DNA of 64,000 nt from Reyranella sp. (lineage in GTDB: Bacteria; Pseudomonadota; Alphaproteobacteria; Reyranellales; Reyranellaceae), in assembly GCF_030651995.1 (NCBI RefSeq), contig NZ_JAUSBN010000021.1, positions 1-64,000 of the forward strand, read 5' to 3'. The notes beneath the pieces were generated by a model, which worked only from the letters and a program-made list of their open reading frames with translations, was not told the origin of the DNA and ran no database searches. Shown in pieces: positions 1-10,333 of this stretch. Both the position numbers and the translations under genes were made by a program. The stretch's first letter is position 1; the number at the start of each line of letters is the position of its first letter.

Positions 1-87
1 GACTTGGCGGATCGAATGGCCGGCCTGGTGTAGCTCGGCAACCTTGCCGCGCTCTTCAAGACTGAGCTGGTCGTATTGTTCGCCCAT
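1..87 (-). CDS. IS30-family transposase, N-terminal fragment (cut by window edge)
   Basis: Read on the minus strand from an ATG at 87, the first 29 codons give MGEQYDQLSLEERGKV followed by an AELHQAGHSIRQV segment. This is the helix-turn-helix start typical of IS30-family transposases (L-S-x-x-E-R ... L-x-x-x-G-x-S-I-R). IS30 transposases bind the terminal inverted repeats and cut and join them through a C-terminal DDE domain, which would lie outside this window. Only the N-terminus is visible, so I cannot say whether the element is intact. The reading direction places the rest of the element to the left of position 1. Confidence 0.8.
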   Translation of the reverse strand, partial: MGEQYDQLSLEERGKVAELHQAGHSIRQV

Positions 88-136
88 TGCAACACCCTAA
101 GCTGGTGTTGCACTTCGTTTGTGAATTCAGGGGGAC
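88..136. mobile_element. Outer end of the IS30-family element (approximate)
   Basis: The stretch just outside the transposase start holds an inverted repeat TGCAACACC / GGTGTTGCA (88-96 and 104-112, 7-nt spacer), then a segment running to about 136 (GAATTCAGGGGGACC) that resembles an IS30-type terminal repeat. The exact outer boundary and target duplication cannot be set because the other end is outside the window. Confidence 0.45.
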
Positions 137-167
137 CTTTCGCTTTCTTATCTAATCTGCGCTCGCC

Positions 168-197
168 AATGTTTAACGCGATGACGCGTTAAACATT
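168..197 (-). terminator. Perfect 13-bp hairpin over the ychF stop codon
   Basis: AATGTTTAACGCG (168-180), a 4-nt loop, then its exact complement (185-197). The hairpin overlaps the ychF TAA at 189-191. It could stop transcription at the end of the prs-rplY-pth-ychF run, but there is no T-run after it, so intrinsic termination is uncertain. IS30 elements often insert near palindromes, which may explain the neighbouring IS end. Confidence 0.45.
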
Positions 198-1286
198 GAA
201 CCTGAAGTGAAACACATCGCCGTCCTTGACGGCGTATTCCTTGCCCTCGAGCCGGAGCTTGCCGGCATCGCGGGCGCCGGCCTCGCCGTTCAGCGTGACA
301 TAGTCGTCGTAGGCGATGGTTTCGGCGCGGATGAAGCCCTTCTCGAAATCGGTATGGATGACGCCGGCGGCCTGCGGCGCCGTGGCCTCGCGGCGCACCG
401 TCCAGGCGCGGGCCTCCTTCGGGCCGACCGTAAAGAAGGTCACCAGGTCGAGCAGGGCGTAGCCCGCACGCACGACGCGCGCGAGGCCGGTTTCCTCCAG
501 GCCGAGCGACGACAGATAGTCGCTCTGGTCCTCGGCCGGGAGCTGCGCCACCTCGGCCTCGATGGCGGCCGAGATCACGACCGACGGCATGCCGCGTGAT
601 TTCGCGAAGGCCTCGGCCTTGGCGCTGTGCACGTTGCCGGTCGCGGCCGAGCTTTCCTCGACGTTCAGCACATACATCATCGGCTTGGCGGTGATGAGCT
701 GGAGCCGGTCAATCACCGCGCGCTCGTCGTCGGTGAGCTTGGCTTCACGGGCCGGCTTGCCGTCGCGCAGCGCCTCGAGCGCCTTCTTCACGACGGGCAC
801 TTCGGCCGCGGACTCCTTGTCGCCCCCCTTGGCCTTTTTCTCCAGGTTGGGCAGGCGCTTTTCCAGACTGTCCATGTCGGCCAGCATCAACTCGGTCTCG
901 ACGACCTCGGCGTCGCTCACCGGATCGACTTTGCCGCTCACATGCGTGACGTCGCCATCCTCGAAGCAGCGCAGCACGTGGACGATCGCATCGACCTCGC
1001 GGATGTTGCCGAGGAACTGGTTGCCCAGGCCCTCGCCGCGCGAGGCGCCCTTCACCAGGCCGGCGATGTCGACGAATTCGAGCTGGGTGTTGATGATCTT
1101 GGCCGAACCCGCGATGGCGGCGAGCTTGTCGAGCCGCGGATCGGGCACGGCGACGCGGCCGACATTGGGCTCGATGGTGCAGAACGGATAGTTGGCCGCC
1201 TGCGCCGCCTGGGTGGCGGTCAGCGCGTTGAACAGGGTCGACTTGCCGACATTGGGCAGGCCGACGATTCCGCAATTGAAACCCAT
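189..1286 (-). CDS. ychF: Redox-regulated ribosome-associated ATPase/GTPase YchF
   Basis: Translation-associated P-loop protein of the OBG family (YchF/OLA1), 365 residues, the usual length. The Walker A/G1 motif is GLPNVGKST (residues 9-17), G3 is DIAGLVKG (73-80), and the G4 position reads NVEE near 205, the non-canonical motif that lets YchF prefer ATP over GTP. The C-terminal TGS domain covers about 280-365. The start ATG lies 3 nt after the pth stop codon, so the two are probably translated in a coupled way. Last gene of the prs-rplY-pth-ychF run. Confidence 0.95.
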   Translation of the reverse strand: MGFNCGIVGLPNVGKSTLFNALTATQAAQAANYPFCTIEPNVGRVAVPDPRLDKLAAIAGSAKIINTQLEFVDIAGLVKGASRGEGLGNQFLGNIREVDAIVHVLRCFEDGDVTHVSGKVDPVSDAEVVETELMLADMDSLEKRLPNLEKKAKGGDKESAAEVPVVKKALEALRDGKPAREAKLTDDERAVIDRLQLITAKPMMYVLNVEESSAATGNVHSAKAEAFAKSRGMPSVVISAAIEAEVAQLPAEDQSDYLSSLGLEETGLARVVRAGYALLDLVTFFTVGPKEARAWTVRREATAPQAAGVIHTDFEKGFIRAETIAYDDYVTLNGEAGARDAGKLRLEGKEYAVKDGDVFHFRFNV

Positions 1287-1289
1287 GAT

Positions 1290-1928
1290 CTACTCTTTGC
1301 TGCCCAGGCCCTTGATGTCGAGGCGGGCCGGAAGGTCGGGAGGTGGCGCGAGATGCGCCACCCGGCTCATGTATTTCTCGTCGGCCTTGGCGCCGCCTTC
1401 GATCAGCAGCGCGGCTTCCTCAGCCAGCGCGCTCAGCACCTTCGGGACCCAGCCGTCCTTCGGATCGCGCTCGTCGCGCTCGAAGTCGCGCAGCACCCAG
1501 TGCAGCACCAGGTCCTTGTGGCCGGGATGGCCAATGCCGATGCGGACGCGGCGATAGTCCTTGCCGACATGGGCGTCGATGTCGCGCAGGCCGTTGTGTC
1601 CGCCGGCCCCGCCGCCCTTCTTCATCCGCACCCGTCCGGGCGCGATGTCGAGTTCGTCGTGGAAGACGACCAGCCGGTCGAGCGGAACCTTGAGGAAGCG
1701 CACCGCCTCGCCCACGGCCTTGCTCGATTCGTTCATGAACGTCATGGGTTTCAGGACGATGACGCGCTCGCCGCCGAGATGGCCCTCGGCCACCTCGCCG
1801 TTGAAACGCGCACGCCACGGGGAGAAGACACGGCGGCGGACGATCTCGTCCACCGCCATGAATCCAACGTTGTGCCGGTGCCCCGCGTAGCGCGGCCCGG
1901 GATTGCCGAGCCCGACCAGCAGAAGCAT
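1290..1928 (-). CDS. pth: Peptidyl-tRNA hydrolase
   Basis: Cleaves the ester bond of peptidyl-tRNAs that drop off ribosomes, recycling tRNA. 212 residues, slightly longer than E. coli Pth because of a C-terminal tail. The N-terminus VGLGNPGPRYAGHRHNVGF carries the conserved Asn9 and catalytic His19, and the HDELDIAPG stretch supplies the conserved Asp. Its stop is 3 nt before ychF and its start is 27 nt after rplY, so it sits in the middle of a translation-related operon with an order widely conserved in alphaproteobacteria. Confidence 0.95.
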   Translation of the reverse strand: MLLLVGLGNPGPRYAGHRHNVGFMAVDEIVRRRVFSPWRARFNGEVAEGHLGGERVIVLKPMTFMNESSKAVGEAVRFLKVPLDRLVVFHDELDIAPGRVRMKKGGGAGGHNGLRDIDAHVGKDYRRVRIGIGHPGHKDLVLHWVLRDFERDERDPKDGWVPKVLSALAEEAALLIEGGAKADEKYMSRVAHLAPPPDLPARLDIKGLGSKE

Positions 1929-1955
1929 CGACGGAGCGGAGCCTTCGCCCGCTCG

Positions 1956-2669
1956 TTACTTCTTCGCCGGCGCGGGGGCCTTGCCGCCCGCCGCGGGGGC
2001 CTTGCCGCCCGCGGCCGCAGCAGCACCCGCCGCCGGAGCCGCACCTGCCGCCGGCGCAGCGCCGTCGGCCGCAGCCCCTTCCGTCGCGGCCGCTTCGCGC
2101 GCCACGGTCGGCGCGGCGATCGAGGCCACGGTGGCGTTCTTGTCACGGGTCACCACGCGCGCGCTCTCGGGAATGTTGAGCGTCGACATGTGGATCGAGT
2201 GGCCGATCTCGAGACCGGTCAGGTCGACCTCGAAGAGTTCCGGAATCGAATCGGCCCGGGTGCGGATCGTGATTTCGTGCAGCACGACGTTGAGCACGCC
2301 GCCACGCTTGATGCCCGGCGAGGCCAGTTCGTTGCGGAAGCGCACGGGCACCTGCACGGTGATGATCGAGTCGGGCCCGATGCGCAGGAAGTCGAGATGC
2401 AGGGGCTTGTCCGTCACCGGATCGACCTGCACGTCGCGCGGCAGGACATCGTAGTCCGTGCCATCGACGGCGATCTTCATGCGGTGATTGAAGTAGCCCG
2501 CCTTGTGAATCTCGCGCTCGATCGTCTTCGGCTCGACGGCGATCATGACGGGAGGCTGCTTGTCGCCGTAGATCACGGCGGGAATCAGTCCTTCGCGACG
2601 GCTGGAACGGGCGCCCCCTTTGCCGGCCCGGTCCCGCATCTTCGCGACGACTTTGGTCGTCTCTGCCAT
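1956..2669 (-). CDS. rplY: Ribosomal protein bL25, CTC form
   Basis: Binds 5S rRNA in the large ribosomal subunit. 237 residues: an L25 5S-binding domain (about 5-95), the extra beta domain of the long CTC/TL5 form (about 100-185), then a low-complexity tail from about 190 made almost only of Ala, Pro, Gly and Lys with repeated PAAGAA and GGKAPA units. Such tails occur in alphaproteobacterial bL25, and tail length varies. AAGGAG lies just upstream of the ATG, a strong ribosome-binding site. 75 nt separate it from prs. Confidence 0.95.
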   Translation of the reverse strand: MAETTKVVAKMRDRAGKGGARSSRREGLIPAVIYGDKQPPVMIAVEPKTIEREIHKAGYFNHRMKIAVDGTDYDVLPRDVQVDPVTDKPLHLDFLRIGPDSIITVQVPVRFRNELASPGIKRGGVLNVVLHEITIRTRADSIPELFEVDLTGLEIGHSIHMSTLNIPESARVVTRDKNATVASIAAPTVAREAAATEGAAADGAAPAAGAAPAAGAAAAAGGKAPAAGGKAPAPAKK

Positions 2670-2744
2670 TTTAACTCTCCTTGGGTTGCTCTCTCATCGC
2701 GGCGTGGCCTCCAGGGGTGCCCATCGCCGGATCTCTTGAAATTT

Positions 2745-3677
<933 letters not shown>

Positions 3678-3853
3678 GGATCGCTGCCCTCGCGCCGGGG
3701 CGGGATACCGTTAAGTCGTTGATCTAAAACGACAAAATGGCCATCCCCGGCCGCGACGGGGCGGAACATACCAATGAGTCGGAGCGCTGTAAACGCCCTG
3801 AAATATGGGTTTTCCGCCGTTCCCGACCGGCCTGCCCCTGAGCCCCGGCTGCG

Positions 3854-5323
3854 TCAGGCGTGCGGATTGGCGACGAACGGCCACTGCGTCTTGTCGGCCT
3901 TGGTATAGGGCAGCAGCGACCAGTCCGGCACCAGCGCGCCGGGGGCGGCGACATAGACCACTTCGCTGGCGATCGGCGCATAGGCGGCGTGGAAGTGCTG
4001 CATCGACTTCACGACCACGACCTTCTTGGTCGAGGGATCGACACCGAGCTTGGTGAAGCAGTCGAGGCTGTGGCACTGCGAGCGCGTGGAGTTGACGATC
4101 ACCGTCACGCCCTCGATCTGCAGGGCCGCCGCGTCGCCGATCGGGCTGGTACCCTTGCGGGTGCCGCCGAACTGGATGAACACGTTCTTCTCGAGCTTCA
4201 GTACCCGCGCGCGCGCATCGACCGGCGTGCCGGACTGCGGCCCGAGCTTGCCGCCGAGGCGGATGTCCAGCTCGGCGCCTTCGCCCACCTCGAAGGCGAG
4301 CTTCACCGCGCCGGGATCCCAGAACATGGCGATCGCCGCGTCCTTCACCTTGCCGTCGAGCAGCGCCTTCAGCACGAAGGTCGAATCCGAGGCCGCGCCG
4401 CCGCCGGCATTGTCCGACACATCGGCCAGCACCATGGGCTTGGGCAGGTTGTGCGAGCTGACCCGTGCCATGGCGGCCTCCAGTGTCACGTAGGGCGGCT
4501 GGGTGGCCTCGCGCATGGCGAAGAACTCCTGGCCCAGCTCCCTGGCGATCTTTTCCGCCTTGGCCTTGTCGCCGTCGGTGACGGCGATGATCCGGCTGCT
4601 CATCTCCTTGATGTCCGACCACGGGAAGCCGTGGGCGACCGAGAGCGAGAGCACGCCGTCCTTGCCTTCCATCGACATCAGCTTGTCGACGAAGCCGCGC
4701 ATCGGCTGGCGCGTGGTGTGGAACACGCCGATCATGCGGCAGTCCCAGGTGGCCATCACCGGCCTGGTGCGGCCCTCGATCGCGCCTTCCATGACGTTGA
4801 ACAGGTCGTCGGCGCGATCCGACACGTCGACATGCGGGTATTCCTTGAACAGGACCAGCGCCGTGGCGTCGCGCATCGTGCCTTCGCCGATGTTGCAGTG
4901 GAGGTCGAGCTCGACGCCGACCGGCACGTCCGGCCCGACGACCTTGCGCACATGGGCAAGCAGGTCGCTTTCGCAGTCGTCATAGCCCTCGGCCACCATG
5001 GCGCCGTGCATCGAGAGGAACACGGCGTCGACCGGCATCGCCGCCTTCAGGTCCGCGATGATCTCGTCGCGGAACGCCTCGTAGACCTTCTTCACCGTCT
5101 TGCCGGCCGGCTGCGCGAAGGCGCAGAGGCTCTCGACCACCTGCCAGCCCTTGGCCTCGGAGCGCTTGCGCCAGACGTCGAGCGGCGCGCCGAACATCGG
5201 CACCTTGTCGCCGTAGCTGCCCTTGCGGAACAGGCAGGTCTCCTCGAACAGGCCGAGCCCCGTCGGGATCGAGGCAAAGGTATTGGTCTCCGTGCCGAGG
5301 CACGCCGTGAAGATCTTTTTCAT
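3854..5323 (-). CDS. M81-family metallopeptidase (MlrC-like)
   Basis: 489 residues, the normal length for the DUF1485/MlrC_C two-domain family named after microcystinase C (MlrC), a zinc-dependent enzyme that finishes breakdown of the cyclic peptide microcystin. Most chromosomal members have unknown substrates. The N-terminal half has the MHGAMV and ELDLHCNI stretches with candidate metal-binding His and Asp residues. I chose the ATG at 5323 (MKKIFTACLGTETNTF) because family members start here; an upstream ATG at 5398 adds 25 unlikely residues. It follows aidB on the same strand, 87 nt away. Confidence 0.85.
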   Translation of the reverse strand: MKKIFTACLGTETNTFASIPTGLGLFEETCLFRKGSYGDKVPMFGAPLDVWRKRSEAKGWQVVESLCAFAQPAGKTVKKVYEAFRDEIIADLKAAMPVDAVFLSMHGAMVAEGYDDCESDLLAHVRKVVGPDVPVGVELDLHCNIGEGTMRDATALVLFKEYPHVDVSDRADDLFNVMEGAIEGRTRPVMATWDCRMIGVFHTTRQPMRGFVDKLMSMEGKDGVLSLSVAHGFPWSDIKEMSSRIIAVTDGDKAKAEKIARELGQEFFAMREATQPPYVTLEAAMARVSSHNLPKPMVLADVSDNAGGGAASDSTFVLKALLDGKVKDAAIAMFWDPGAVKLAFEVGEGAELDIRLGGKLGPQSGTPVDARARVLKLEKNVFIQFGGTRKGTSPIGDAAALQIEGVTVIVNSTRSQCHSLDCFTKLGVDPSTKKVVVVKSMQHFHAAYAPIASEVVYVAAPGALVPDWSLLPYTKADKTQWPFVANPHA

Positions 5324-5410
5324 CTGGAAATCCGGATACTCTTTGAGGGGGTGAAACGACAGGAGGGCAAGTCTACCGGCCTGCCCGAGCACGGCCAAGC
5401 GTGGGGGAGG

Positions 5411-7036
5411 TCACGCCGCCAGCGCGCGGTCCATCAGCACCGTTTCGCTGCCGCCGAGATCGGCGCTGCCGAACTGTGCGAAGGGCGAGCCGCCCAGCCG
5501 CGTTTCGGCGTAGAGCGCGGCGAACGGCGAACCGGCTTCGACCAGGGCCGCTACGGCGGCGATCTTGGCCAGGCTCTCGCAGACGAAGCGCGCGCGGCGC
5601 TCGGCGGCGCCGGACTTCAACGTCTGCTCCAGCGCCTGCGCCAGCGGGCCGGCCTTGAAGGCCTGGTCGGCGGTGCGCACGAGGCGCGAGAGCGTGTCGG
5701 TCGCGGCCTCGGGGTGACGACCGGCGGCGCGCAGCACGTCGAGGGCCATCACGTTGCCCGAGCCCTCCCAGATGGCGTTGAGCGGCGATTCGCGGAAGTA
5801 GCGCGCCATCGGCAGGTCCTCGGTGTAGCCGTTGCCGCCCAGGCACTCGAGCGATTCGTAGACGAGCTGCGGCGTGCTCTTGCAGACCAGGAACTTCACG
5901 GCGGGCGTGAGCAGCCTTGCGTAGGCCGCCTCGCGCGGATCGTCGGCGGCATGCTCAGCGGCGCGGATCAGGCGGAACACCAGCGCGACCTGCGCCTCGA
6001 GCTCCAGCGCCATGTCGGAGGCAACAGCGCGCATGGCCGGCTGGTCGGCCAGCCTTCGCTGGAACACCGAGCGGTTGCGGATGTGGTGGATCGCCTGGCT
6101 GAGCGCAATGCGCGACTGGCCGGCCGAGGCGATGGCGCAATCGAGGCGCGTCAGGTTCACCATCTCGATGATGGTGCGCACGCCCGCGCCCTCGGCCCCG
6201 ACCCGCTCGGCCCAGGCGCCGTGGAACTCGACCTCGGAGGAGGCATTCGACTTGTTGCCGAGCTTGTCCTTCAGCCGCTGGAAGCGGATCGCGTTCTGCG
6301 AGCCGTCGGGCCGGTAACGCGGCATCAGGTAACAGGTGAGGCCGGTTTCAGCCTGGGCCAGCACGAGGAAGGCGTCGCACATCGGCGCCGACATGAACCA
6401 TTTGTGGCCGCTGATCTCGGCATGGTCGCCGTGCTGGGTGGCGCTCGTGATGTTGGCGCGCACGTCGGTGCCGCCCTGGCGCTCGGTCATGCCCATGCCC
6501 AGGGTGACGCCGTTCTTCTCCCACCACGGCAGCGGGCGCGGATCGTAGGTCCGGGTCTGGATCTTGGGCAGCCACTTCGCCAGCAGTGCCGGCTCGGAGC
6601 GCAGCGCGCCGATGCAGGCATGCGTCATGGTGATCGGGCACATGTGCCCGCTCTCGGCCTGGGTCGCGAGATAGAGCCGGACGGCGCGCGCCGACATCGG
6701 CGCCGGCCGGTCGCTGCCGTCATGCGCCGAGGCGTGGATGCCGTGGCCGATGCTCTTCTTCATCAGCGCGTGATAGGCGGGATGGAATTCCACCAGGTCG
6801 AGGCGGTTGCCCTTGCCGTCCATGGTGCGCAGCCGGGGCGGGTTCTCGTTGGCCAGCCGGCCGAGGTCGAGCGTGTCGGCCGCGCCATAGCCCCGGCCGC
6901 AGGCCGACAGCGCGGCGAGGTCGAGCCCCGCCCGTGCTGCCGCCTCGGCGAGCGGCCGGTCGGCCGAGAACAGGTCGACGTCGCCGAAGGCGGGCGACTG
7001 GTTGAACGAAGCGTCTTCGAGGAAGCCGGAAGCCAT
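5411..7036 (-). CDS. aidB: AidB-type acyl-CoA dehydrogenase
   Basis: 541 residues, the same length as E. coli AidB, an FAD-containing member of the acyl-CoA dehydrogenase family that is induced by alkylating agents and binds DNA. Matching blocks include ELGRLANENPP-like (DLGRLANENPP), CPITMTHA, the FAD-site block GMGMTERQGGTDV, GHKWFMSAP, LKDKLGNKSNAS and AIWEGSGNVM, where the Glu sits at the catalytic position. The C-terminal 100 residues correspond to the DNA-binding part of AidB. Its start is 69 nt from the divergent first purB. The role in vivo (DNA protection or acyl-CoA oxidation) cannot be told from sequence. Confidence 0.88.
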   Translation of the reverse strand: MASGFLEDASFNQSPAFGDVDLFSADRPLAEAAARAGLDLAALSACGRGYGAADTLDLGRLANENPPRLRTMDGKGNRLDLVEFHPAYHALMKKSIGHGIHASAHDGSDRPAPMSARAVRLYLATQAESGHMCPITMTHACIGALRSEPALLAKWLPKIQTRTYDPRPLPWWEKNGVTLGMGMTERQGGTDVRANITSATQHGDHAEISGHKWFMSAPMCDAFLVLAQAETGLTCYLMPRYRPDGSQNAIRFQRLKDKLGNKSNASSEVEFHGAWAERVGAEGAGVRTIIEMVNLTRLDCAIASAGQSRIALSQAIHHIRNRSVFQRRLADQPAMRAVASDMALELEAQVALVFRLIRAAEHAADDPREAAYARLLTPAVKFLVCKSTPQLVYESLECLGGNGYTEDLPMARYFRESPLNAIWEGSGNVMALDVLRAAGRHPEAATDTLSRLVRTADQAFKAGPLAQALEQTLKSGAAERRARFVCESLAKIAAVAALVEAGSPFAALYAETRLGGSPFAQFGSADLGGSETVLMDRALAA

Positions 7037-7105
7037 GAGGCCAGTCTGAACCTGCTATCCCGTGGACGGCAAGCTGCGGCCCGCGGCCTGTGCTATGTGA
7101 CCGGC

Positions 7106-8515
7106 ATGCAGCTCGATACCCTTACCGCCGTCAGCTCCGTCGACGGCCGCTATCGCTCGACCTCCGAGGCGCTGGCCGGCCATTTCAGCGAATACGCCCT
7201 CATGAAGAGGCGCGTCCTCGTGGAGTGCGAATATCTCGCCGCCCTTTCGGAGACACCGGGCGTCGGCATTCGCCCGCTCACGGCGGCCGAGAAGGCGCTG
7301 CTGGCGGCCCTGCCGGACATCTCGGTGGAGGATGCGCGGATCATCCGCAAGTTCGAGCGCGAGGGCCATGCCGGCATCCCCGCGACCAACCACGACGTGA
7401 AGGCGGTCGAATACTTCATCAAGCTGAAGCTTAAGGATTCGAGCCTCACCGACGTGCTGGAGTGGGTGCATTTCGCGCTGACCTCGGAGGACGTGAACAG
7501 CACGGCGCACGCCCTCTGCCTGCGCGGTGCGGTGGAGGCCGTCATGCTGCCGTCGCTCGCGAAGGTCGCGACGGAGATCGAGGGGCTTGCCCGCCGGCAC
7601 GCCGACACCGCCATGCTGGCGCGCACGCACGGCCAGAGCGCCACGCCCACGACCTTCGGCAAGGAGATGAACGTCTTCGCGACACGGCTCGCCCGCCAGG
7701 TCGCGACGCTCGCTCGCAACCCCATCCTGGTGAAGTGGGGCGGGCCGACGGCCAACTACAACGCCCAGACGGTGGCGCTGCCGCAGGTCGACTGGCTGGC
7801 GTTCGCGCACGCCTTCGTCGAGCGGCTGAACCTGCCGGGCGCGGCCGGCCCGCATCCGGTGCGCCTCGTGCTCAACGAGGTGACGACCCAGATCGAGCCG
7901 CACGACACGTTCGCGGAGATGTTCGATACGCTCCGCCGCATCAACACCATCCTGATCGACCTGTCGCAGGACATGTGGCGCTACATCTCCGACGGTTGGG
8001 TGACGCAGAAGCCGAAGGAGGGCGAGATCGGCTCGTCGGCGATGCCGCACAAGGTGAACCCGATCGACTTCGAGAATGCCGAGGGGAATTTCGGCGTCGC
8101 CAACGCGCTGTTCGAACATCTCTCGCGCAAGCTGCCGATCTCGCGCCTGCAACGCGACCTTTCGGACTCGACGGTCGCCCGTACCTTCGGCACCGCCTTC
8201 GCCCATGCGCTGATCGGCTACGGCGCGCTGCTGCGCGGCTTCGGCAAGGTGAGCGTGAACGAGGCGGCGCTCACGGAGGCGCTGCAGGCGCATCCCGAGG
8301 TGCTGGCCGAGGCGATCCAGACCGTGCTGCGCGTCGCCGGGGTCGAGATGCCCTACGAGAAGCTGAAGGCGCTGACGCGCGGCCGGCAGGTGACGCTGGC
8401 CGATTTCGCCACTTTCATCGATGGGCTCGAGGTTGCGCCCGAGCTGAAGGCGCAGCTGCGGACGCTGCGGCCCGAAACCTATACCGGCCTCGCCGGACTG
8501 CTGGCGAAGAAGTAG
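7106..8515 (+). CDS. purB: Adenylosuccinate lyase, E. coli-type (first of two)
   Basis: 469 residues. It cleaves SAICAR and adenylosuccinate, releasing fumarate, in purine synthesis. The N-terminus LTAVSSVDGRYRS, TTNHDVKAVEYF-like ATNHDVKAVEYF, FALTSEDVNSTAHAL, TRTHGQ-like ARTHGQSATPTTFGKEM and the catalytic loop GSSAMPHKVNPIDFEN (near residue 310) match the gammaproteobacterial PurB subfamily closely. The start ATG at 7106 is fixed by that N-terminus. A second purB of the other subfamily is at 28688-30013 next to the purine cluster, so this copy is probably a horizontally gained or specialised paralogue. It is transcribed away from aidB. Confidence 0.93.
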   Translation: MQLDTLTAVSSVDGRYRSTSEALAGHFSEYALMKRRVLVECEYLAALSETPGVGIRPLTAAEKALLAALPDISVEDARIIRKFEREGHAGIPATNHDVKAVEYFIKLKLKDSSLTDVLEWVHFALTSEDVNSTAHALCLRGAVEAVMLPSLAKVATEIEGLARRHADTAMLARTHGQSATPTTFGKEMNVFATRLARQVATLARNPILVKWGGPTANYNAQTVALPQVDWLAFAHAFVERLNLPGAAGPHPVRLVLNEVTTQIEPHDTFAEMFDTLRRINTILIDLSQDMWRYISDGWVTQKPKEGEIGSSAMPHKVNPIDFENAEGNFGVANALFEHLSRKLPISRLQRDLSDSTVARTFGTAFAHALIGYGALLRGFGKVSVNEAALTEALQAHPEVLAEAIQTVLRVAGVEMPYEKLKALTRGRQVTLADFATFIDGLEVAPELKAQLRTLRPETYTGLAGLLAKK

Positions 8516-8527
8516 ATCGCTTCAAGC

Positions 8528-8553
8528 TCCTCGCCCCCGTCAGGAGGCGAGGA
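8528..8553. terminator. Hairpin between convergent purB and ABC ATPase gene
   Basis: TCCTCGCC (8528-8535) and GGCGAGGA (8546-8553) form a perfect 8-bp stem with a 10-nt loop in the 50-nt gap between convergent genes. It may end transcription from both sides. There is no strong T-run on either strand. Confidence 0.45.
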
Positions 8554-8565
8554 CCTGGAGTGAAA

Positions 8566-10197
8566 TCAGGCGGCGAACTTCCCGAATTCCCAGTGGCGAC
8601 CGGGAGCGGCGGCGAACAGGGCCTTGGTGTAGTCGGCCTTGGGCGAGCCGAAGACCTGCTCGGCCGAGCCGTATTCGACGACGTGTCCCTTGCTCATAAC
8701 GGCGACGTAGTCGCAGATCTGCGCAGCGACGCGCAGATCGTGGGTGATGAAGAGCACGGCGAGGTTCAGACGGACGCGGATCTCGTCCAGCAGTTCCAGC
8801 ACCTGCTTCTGCACCGACACGTCGAGCGCCGACACGGCCTCGTCGGCGATCAGCAGCTCGGGCTCCATGGCGAGCGCGCGGGCGATGCAGATGCGCTGGC
8901 GCTGGCCACCGGAGAACTGGTGGGGATAGCGGTCGAGCGAGTTGGGATCGAGCCGCACCGTCTCCATCAGCTTGCGCGCGCGGGCCATCGCCTCCTGGCG
9001 CCCGAGGCCGAAGTTCATCGGCCCCTCGATGATGAACTCGCCCACGGTGATGCGCGGGTTCATCGAGCGGTAGGGATCCTGGAAGACGATCTGCACGCGG
9101 CGGCGATGCGGGCGCAGCTTGCGCGCCGACATGGTCGCGATTTCGGTATCGCCGATATAGATCTTGCCCTCGGTCGGGTCGATCAGCCGGGCGATGCAGC
9201 GCGCCACGGTCGACTTGCCCGAACCGGATTCGCCCACGATGCCCAAGGTCTCGCCCCTGCGGATGTCGAGGTCGACGTCCACGGCGGCTTTCACGACACG
9301 CGCCTTCTGGAAGAAGGCGTTGCCCGTATAGATCTTGCCGAGCTTTTCGGTGCGCAGGATGGTGATGCCGTCGCGCCGCACGCCGCGATGGACGGGCGTG
9401 ATCGATGGCACCGAGGAGATCAGCATCTTGGTGTAGCCCTGCACGGGCCGCGACAGGATCTGCTCGGTCGGCCCCATCTCCACCAGCTGGCCCCAGCGCA
9501 GAACGGCCACGCGATGGGCGATCTCGGCCACGACGCCGAAATCGTGGGTGATGAACAGCACGCCGGTGCCCTGGCCCTCCTGCAGCTCGGCTATGAGCTT
9601 CAGGATTTCGGCCTGGGTGGTAACGTCGAGGGCGGTGGTCGGTTCGTCGGCGATCAGCAGGACGGGATCGAGGACCAGTGCCATGGCGATCATGATGCGC
9701 TGGCGCTGGCCGCCGGAGAGCTGGTGCGGGAACGAACCATAGATGCGTTCCGGCTCGGGCAGCTTCACGCGGCCCAGGATGGCGATGATCTTGGCCTTGC
9801 GCGCCGCGGCATCGAGCTGGGTGTGCGTGCTCAGCACCTCGTCGATCTGGTCGCCGCAGGTCATGACGGGATTGAGCGCCGTCATCGGCTCCTGGAAGAT
9901 CATCGACATCCGGGTGCAGCGCAGTTCGCGCAGCCTCTCCTCGCCGGCGGTCAGGATGTTCTCGCCCTCGAGCAGAATCTCGCCCGAGGTCGGCTTCAGC
10001 GCCTTGGCCAGCAGGCCCATCACCGTGAAGGCGATGACCGACTTGCCGGATCCCGACTCGCCCACGAGGCAGACGATCTCGCCGGGGTTGACGGTGAAGT
10101 TCACCTTCTCGACGGCATGGACGCGGTCGCCGCCCTTGGGCAGCGAGACGCTCAGGTTGCGGACTTCGAGGACGGGCCGTTTTACTTCGGTAGACAT
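8566..10197 (-). CDS. Peptide/nickel-class ABC transporter, double ATP-binding protein
   Basis: 543 residues with two complete ABC ATPase domains in one chain, equivalent to DppD and DppF fused. Domain 1: Walker A GESGSGKS (about 46-53), signature LSGGQRQRI, Walker [13 protein letters not shown]. Domain 2: Walker [10 protein letters not shown] (about 320), signature FSGGQRQRI, Walker [13 protein letters not shown]. Each is followed by the oligopeptide-transporter C-terminal region. It would power import through the two permeases at 10334-12207. It is the last gene of the operon and is separated from the permease by 136 nt containing a palindromic repeat pair. Confidence 0.93.
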   Translation of the reverse strand: MSTEVKRPVLEVRNLSVSLPKGGDRVHAVEKVNFTVNPGEIVCLVGESGSGKSVIAFTVMGLLAKALKPTSGEILLEGENILTAGEERLRELRCTRMSMIFQEPMTALNPVMTCGDQIDEVLSTHTQLDAAARKAKIIAILGRVKLPEPERIYGSFPHQLSGGQRQRIMIAMALVLDPVLLIADEPTTALDVTTQAEILKLIAELQEGQGTGVLFITHDFGVVAEIAHRVAVLRWGQLVEMGPTEQILSRPVQGYTKMLISSVPSITPVHRGVRRDGITILRTEKLGKIYTGNAFFQKARVVKAAVDVDLDIRRGETLGIVGESGSGKSTVARCIARLIDPTEGKIYIGDTEIATMSARKLRPHRRRVQIVFQDPYRSMNPRITVGEFIIEGPMNFGLGRQEAMARARKLMETVRLDPNSLDRYPHQFSGGQRQRICIARALAMEPELLIADEAVSALDVSVQKQVLELLDEIRVRLNLAVLFITHDLRVAAQICDYVAVMSKGHVVEYGSAEQVFGSPKADYTKALFAAAPGRHWEFGKFAA

Positions 10198-10212
10198 TAC
10201 GACTTCAACTCC

Positions 10213-10326
10213 GTCATCCCGACCGAGGCGCGAAGCGCCGAGTGGAGGGATCTCGTTTCAACGGCAAAGGCTTCGGGCATGGGAACAAGACCCTTCGACT
10301 TCGCTGCGCTTCGCTCAGGGTGTGAC
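10213..10326. repeat. Paired palindromic intergenic repeat
   Basis: Two members of a genome-type repeat: 10213-10252 (GTCATCCCGACCGAGGCGCG onwards, containing GGCGCGAAGCGCC) and 10286-10326 (CCCTTCGACTTCGCTGCGCT onwards), separated by about 33 nt. Related sequences occur at 12220, 32610 and 58559. They lie inside the ABC operon between permease and ATPase genes and may modulate the downstream message. Confidence 0.6.
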
Positions 10327-10333
10327 CTGTCGG

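Noticed and set aside
3763..3788. GGAAC-N17-CGCT resembling an EcfG promoter
   Set aside because: The second box is CGCT, not CGTT, the direction has no gene, and it lies in the gap behind prs.
3860..7105. Open frame upstream of the first purB, in the same frame
   Set aside because: It is the antisense of mlrC and aidB; the conserved PurB sequence starts at 7106.
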